Part shown: positions 30,773 to 33,912 of the stretch, one piece after another
How the letters are laid out: each line of letters begins with the position of its first letter
Position numbering within the stretch: the first letter of the stretch is position 1
From: a virus
Direction: 5' to 3' (one strand)
IMG/VR virus record: IMGVR_UViG_3300020201_000007
Coordinates: 1 to 33,912 of that record
Length of the DNA: 33,912 nucleotides
Program-made: the position numbers and the translations under genes
The notes under the pieces: model-generated
What the model was told of the DNA's origin: nothing
What the model saw: only the letters and a program-made list of their open reading frames with translations
Databases searched by the model: none

Positions 30773-32227
30773 TTACTGATCGCCGTCAAGAAAGGTTTCA
30801 GACATTGCTCGAAAAATGCTGTCACCCCTGAAAGATACGTTCAAGAAACCCCAAAGGTAGGGGTCAAGTCTGCCGCCCAGTCGCTTTTTCTGGTAGACAA
30901 CTTGATGAGTATCAGCCCCTAAACTTGGCACTGCGTGAAGGGCGTTTTCTGGGTTGCAAACGTGCGCGATTCGCTCGAAAATATCTTTTTGAAATAGGTG
31001 GGCAGGGATATTCGCAGCGATGGTTTGCTTCGGCATGAAGCCGCCTTTGCTATACTTGAAATGCTTGTAGATCCAGCCGTCGACCTTCAAATAAAAGTTA
31101 GTGATATTAGGCTCTAACTGCTCTGCTGTCATTTTTGAGAGATTGCGACCGGAGGCATGGAATACAGAGCAAGCAGCTCTAACAATGTTCTCGAAATTAG
31201 CGTCCAAATCGGCCGCCGCTTGCTCTTGGCTCATCTGTTCATCGTCGGCCACTGACTGACTCTCTATGAGCAGAACGCGTGACCTACTGGCTTTTTTTCC
31301 GTCAATTTCAAGACTTTCGTTCGTCGTTATCCAGATCATCGAATTGTTCGGAAACTGAACATAATCTTGATACAATCTACGAGCCTTAAGCGTCGGACAT
31401 CCTACGATTCTTTTCAGGTTAGCGCTGATTAGTTTCCCGTGGGTCGGCTCCTCAAAATGAACCAATCTTTTACCATAAAACTCGGCTTTTCCAACATCAG
31501 TAGCAATTGAGCTGATATCCGTATTAATCGATGAGGTGCGGCCTAGCCGACGCCCGAGCCAGTCTATGAACGTGGTCTTTCCATCATCCCCGTGGCCGTG
31601 CCAAACGACTACACGTTTTGGTGAGGTACTAGTCATGATGAGATAGCCCAGAGCATTCAAAAAGTGCTCAAAACTGTCTCCCACCATATTTTTCTGCAGT
31701 GTCTGCATGAACTGGCCACACGAGTTAGCGTAGTCTTCAATGGTGGCGAATGGGTCAATTGAGCCGACGGAAAAATCAAAGTCGAGCCGACAAAACGTCA
31801 AACTTGGGTCGCTTTTAAACGTGATTGGCTTAATCGTTTCAGCAATGAGCCTGTCTTCATAAATTAATCCGAAACTCTCCGCGTGCTGCAAAACCGATTT
31901 TATTTGGTGAAGGATTTCGCGGGCTTCCTTCTCCGAAAATCCGTTTTCCGCACCGTACTTTTTAGCTTTTTCAGCGTGCAACAGCACTTGAATCGAGGCA
32001 GCAGTTAGGCTTGCAACTATCTCATTATCGAAAAGCGGTTCCAACTCGTTTCGAGCGTTGAGACGAAAGAATTCGACTTGCGCGCCGGTAACTCTAGCTC
32101 TCCAATCGACAGAGACATATGTCTTGTCAATGAAAGCGCCGAACCCGAAAAACCATTGCTTAAGGTAAGCTTTAAATTCGTTTCGAATATCCCTAGAACT
32201 GTTGACTTTCGCCTTCTTCTCGTTCAT
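30773..32227 (-). CDS. Superfamily 3 replicative helicase (D5/P4-like)
   Basis: 484 residues from ATG at 32227, chosen because AAGGA lies just upstream; an in-frame GTG at 32242 would include that site. Helicase motifs: Walker A GHGDDGKTT (residues 211-219), Walker B LVHFEEP (255-261) and motif C MIWITTNES (297-305). A C-terminal winged-helix part probably follows (residues 370-480). The N-terminal 190 residues show no obvious primase catalytic motif, so it may be a helicase without primase activity or carry a worn primase domain. It would unwind the origin next door and recruit host replication proteins. Confidence 0.87.
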   Translation of the reverse strand: MNEKKAKVNSSRDIRNEFKAYLKQWFFGFGAFIDKTYVSVDWRARVTGAQVEFFRLNARNELEPLFDNEIVASLTAASIQVLLHAEKAKKYGAENGFSEKEAREILHQIKSVLQHAESFGLIYEDRLIAETIKPITFKSDPSLTFCRLDFDFSVGSIDPFATIEDYANSCGQFMQTLQKNMVGDSFEHFLNALGYLIMTSTSPKRVVVWHGHGDDGKTTFIDWLGRRLGRTSSINTDISSIATDVGKAEFYGKRLVHFEEPTHGKLISANLKRIVGCPTLKARRLYQDYVQFPNNSMIWITTNESLEIDGKKASRSRVLLIESQSVADDEQMSQEQAAADLDANFENIVRAACSVFHASGRNLSKMTAEQLEPNITNFYLKVDGWIYKHFKYSKGGFMPKQTIAANIPAHLFQKDIFERIAHVCNPENALHAVPSLGADTHQVVYQKKRLGGRLDPYLWGFLNVSFRGDSIFRAMSETFLDGDQ

Positions 32228-32259
32228 AAATTCCTTGCACACAGCAGTGTATTCCGTAG

Positions 32260-32293
32260 CTCGACTTGACCAACATCAAGCCGAGTTTTTTTT
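32260..32293 (+). terminator. Terminator-like hairpin in the divergent region
   Basis: CTCGACTTGA (32260-32269), a six-base loop and TCAAGCCGAG (32276-32285) pair with one mismatch, and eight T follow (32286-32293). On the plus strand this is a good intrinsic terminator, yet no plus-strand gene lies upstream. It could stop antisense transcripts coming through the helicase gene, or serve as an operator dyad. Confidence 0.6.
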
Positions 32294-32328
32294 ATTAGTC
32301 TAATCGACTTACCAGCCAGTCATAAATT

Positions 32329-32356
32329 TTGCAATTGTACTTTTTTGCATTATTCT
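32329..32356 (+). promoter_or_regulatory. Candidate early rightward promoter
   Basis: TTGCAA (32329-32334) and TATTCT (32351-32356) are separated by 16 bases. The first transcribed base would fall at about 32363, which is the A of the nuclease ATG. No clear ribosome site exists before that ATG, so the message may be leaderless. This is a prediction from consensus only. Confidence 0.4.
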
Positions 32357-32362
32357 CTGGCC

Positions 32363-32884
32363 ATGAGAACGAAAAGAACACTTGCGGAAATAGAATCTGG
32401 CGCGCAATTAATGCGTGACTATTGCCGTTCAGCACTAGCTAAAAACAAAGAATTAGATTTAAAGCTCACGCTCGAATCTCAGATTGAACCCCATCGTCAT
32501 TTCGTTCCCGAAAGTGAAATTCGACCCGTTTTAGAGCAGAAAATCCAGGCTGAAATTCTGCGCTATTTAAAAGCGAAAGGGTTTTGGGCTTTCAAAACGA
32601 GTGCTCAAAACCTAGTCGGAAAAGGTGGAAACTATGTCTTCGCCAAAATGACGAAGGGCATCCCTGACATTATCGCTACTAAGTCTGGCGCTTTTTGTGC
32701 GATTGAAGCCAAAGCAGCGACTGGAAAATCGGAAGTCAGCGCTGATCAGATCATCCAAATTAATGCAATTCGACTGTCAGGCAGTCACGCTTTCGTCGCT
32801 CACAGTATCATGTGCGTAGAGCGTTATTTCGAGGCATCAGACAACCTCAAATTGCCGCCCGCTGTTATCTCTGAGTATCTATGA
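32363..32884 (+). CDS. VRR-NUC domain nuclease, 173 residues
   Basis: A PD-(D/E)XK nuclease of the VRR-NUC type. Motifs: an N-terminal Glu in EQKIQAEILRYL (about residues 58-69), GIPDII at 99-104 with Asp102, AIEAKA at 113-118 with Glu115 and Lys117, and SADQIIQINAI with the conserved Gln. The first 55 residues form a helical extension. I start it at the ATG (32363); a TTG frame opens at 32345. Stand-alone phage VRR-NUC proteins are thought to cut branched DNA such as Holliday junctions. It overlaps the next gene by ATGA and leads the early cassette. Confidence 0.85.
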   Translation: MRTKRTLAEIESGAQLMRDYCRSALAKNKELDLKLTLESQIEPHRHFVPESEIRPVLEQKIQAEILRYLKAKGFWAFKTSAQNLVGKGGNYVFAKMTKGIPDIIATKSGAFCAIEAKAATGKSEVSADQIIQINAIRLSGSHAFVAHSIMCVERYFEASDNLKLPPAVISEYL

Positions 32885-33099
32885 CTCACATTGTGACTGA
32901 CCTAAAAACCGGCCTTACATCACGAGTGACTTTTGTGCGCGCAGCGGTGCCAGACACGTTTGAAATCATCGACTCCAATGGTGAAAAAATTGGCATCTGG
33001 GACAAGAAAAGAAGACTTTATACTTTCGAGAAAATCAAACATTATTTGGTGACAAGTGAAACTCAGCACACAAAAAGGCAGTCTCCGGCTACCCGATAA
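32881..33099 (+). CDS. Unknown 72-residue beta-rich protein
   Basis: ATGA overlap with the nuclease. The sequence suggests a small beta-sheet: HIVTDLKTGLTSRVTFVRAA, FEIIDSNGEKIGIWDKK, RRLYTFEKIKHYLV, then a polar tail. The layout resembles small phage accessory proteins with an SH3-like look, but I do not recognise a family. The tail after residue 60 overlaps the next frame. Confidence 0.65.
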   Translation: MTHIVTDLKTGLTSRVTFVRAAVPDTFEIIDSNGEKIGIWDKKRRLYTFEKIKHYLVTSETQHTKRQSPATR

Positions 33100-33442
33100 C
33101 TGCATACCTGAAGCGAAAAGAAAACGAAAAGAAACCATGGTAGCGTTGCATAAGTCTGGCAAATTATCGGAGGTGTACCAGTGGCTCTGTGTCAAGCTTG
33201 ACGCCCTTGACGCTGATATCAGCTCCGAGGGTGAGTACTGGTTAGACAGCCACAGGATTTCGAACAATCATTTATATCTACTCTTCAAAAAGCCTGCGAT
33301 TGAAGATGGATTCGACTACGCCGATGATATTCTCAAGCGAATAATTACGATGGGACTCGACTACATTAGAGAGCAGGCAATTGCTCATTGCACGCCCGGC
33401 GAAAGAATATCTATTAGAATCCCGCAAGTTACGTCACTTTAG
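33056..33442 (+). CDS. Unknown protein of 101-128 residues, start uncertain
   Basis: Two starts are possible. GTG at 33056 gives 128 residues and a 44-base overlap with the previous gene. ATG at 33137 (MVALHKSGKL) gives 101 residues and a 37-base gap. Neither has a strong ribosome site. The core is helical and acidic with FDYADDILKRIITMGLDYIR and ends in GERISIRIPQVTSL. No motif recognised. It is the last gene before a 95-bp gap with a new regulatory region. Confidence 0.65.
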   Translation: MKLSTQKGSLRLPDNCIPEAKRKRKETMVALHKSGKLSEVYQWLCVKLDALDADISSEGEYWLDSHRISNNHLYLLFKKPAIEDGFDYADDILKRIITMGLDYIREQAIAHCTPGERISIRIPQVTSL

Positions 33443-33487
33443 TAAAAAAGTATTAAAGTTTTTTGGCAAATAGGCGATAAGATAATT

Positions 33488-33505
33488 GTAGGAAATACTT
33501 CCTAC
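33488..33505. promoter_or_regulatory. Perfect dyad GTAGGAA-ATAC-TTCCTAC
   Basis: A 7-bp perfect inverted repeat with a four-base spacer, in the AT-rich 95-bp gap before the 110-residue gene. It could be an operator for a mini-HTH protein or form an mRNA hairpin eight bases ahead of the GCCG/CGGC leader hairpin. No poly-T follows, so termination is unlikely. Confidence 0.5.
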
Positions 33506-33512
33506 GGAATGC

Positions 33513-33531
33513 GCCGGATTCGGCAAAGGAA
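33513..33531 (+). promoter_or_regulatory. Hairpin plus ribosome site, copy 3
   Basis: GCCG (33513-33516), loop GATT and CGGC (33521-33524), then AAAGGAA (33525-33531) and ATG at 33538. The stem is identical to copies 1 and 2 while the loop differs (GATT against GGAA). The difference falls in the loop and not in the stem, which supports a structural role. Confidence 0.6.
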
Positions 33532-33537
33532 TACGAA

Positions 33538-33870
33538 ATGACAGTTATCAAAACCAACGAATATAGCTCGAACAATGCGCGGCTACACTACGAAAACACC
33601 GGCCTTGAGATTACAATCAACAACGACTTTTGCGATAAGCTTGGGTCAAGTCCGGAGGATCTGGTCGAGTTAGCTGAATCATCTGACTTAGAGACGTTCC
33701 TAAACGCTCTACCGTACCAAAACGAACGAGCAGACTGGGAAGAGGCAGGCACTGAAGTCTATGAAGACATTAGAACATATTGCGAAAAGGGCTGCTGGAT
33801 GCCTGAAATCAACGAATGGCATCAGCATGTTGTTAGAGTGTCTGATTTTTCCGATCTCGCACACCCGTGA
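33538..33870 (+). CDS. Unknown 110-residue acidic protein
   Basis: Not recognised. It opens MTVIKTNEYS after the third shared leader. It is strongly acidic (PEDLVELAESSDLETFL, then ADWEEAGTEVYEDIRTY) and ends with MPEINEWHQHVVRVSDFSDL. No membrane span. High acidity, small size and an early, separately controlled position are seen in some DNA-mimic or host-takeover proteins, but this is only a resemblance. The gene crosses the contig join; its last 85 bases are repeated at 1-85. Confidence 0.75.
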   Translation: MTVIKTNEYSSNNARLHYENTGLEITINNDFCDKLGSSPEDLVELAESSDLETFLNALPYQNERADWEEAGTEVYEDIRTYCEKGCWMPEINEWHQHVVRVSDFSDLAHP

Positions 33871-33912
33871 GAATGAACCAGCGTTCTACTTGCTGAAACA
33901 AAACGCCTCGCA
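33786..33912. repeat. Terminal redundancy, right copy
   Basis: Identical to bases 1-127. It covers the 3' end of the 110-residue gene that starts at 33538 and the first part of the spacer that continues at 86-168. Anyone counting genes should collapse the two copies. Confidence 0.95.

Overview
The window is one complete, circularly assembled genome of a short-tailed (podovirus-like) tailed bacteriophage. Bases 1-127 are identical to bases 33786-33912, so the unique circle is 33785 bp. The ends fall inside a small gene, which suggests an arbitrary cut point. The host cannot be named. A PGRP-type amidase endolysin, a small lipoprotein and strong AAGGAG-type ribosome sites point to a bacterial, probably Gram-negative, host. 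I see no integrase, no phage RNA polymerase, no DNA polymerase and no tRNA gene.

Layout. A divergent control region lies at 32228-32362. Rightward from it, across the contig join, runs a cassette of small early or accessory genes (32363 to 1953): a VRR-NUC nuclease, several unknown small acidic proteins, a mini-HTH regulator and a lipoprotein. Three genes in this arm share a hairpin-plus-ribosome-site leader. Leftward lie an SF3 helicase (30773-32227), a 511-bp AT-rich gap with a cluster of GTGGT(C/A)C repeats that is the best origin candidate, then an HTH gene, a RecE-like exonuclease, a RecT-like annealing protein, small genes, a second mini-HTH gene, five tandem copies of an unknown two-module protein family (26448-27973), a C5-cytosine methyltransferase and four small genes of the MIEEE series.

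Next comes a two-domain endolysin (amidase plus an L,D-transpeptidase-like domain) and a membrane/coiled-coil protein. A two-gene rightward island follows (22354-22783: a holin-like peptide and an unknown protein). The remaining 20 kb is leftward morphogenesis: candidate small terminase, large terminase, scaffold, major capsid with its own terminator, long repeat-containing tail fibre, adaptor, nozzle-like tail protein, portal and four large Q/N/A-rich putative ejection proteins.

How it works together. The helicase probably acts at the repeat cluster and relies on host polymerase; RecE/RecT-like proteins and the VRR-NUC nuclease would handle recombination and branched DNA. The methyltransferase and the tandem paralog array look like accessory, host-interaction functions. 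The most novel items are the five-gene paralog array, the three shared hairpin leaders, the iteron-like cluster, the repeated MIEEE gene starts, and the amidase/L,D-transpeptidase fusion.
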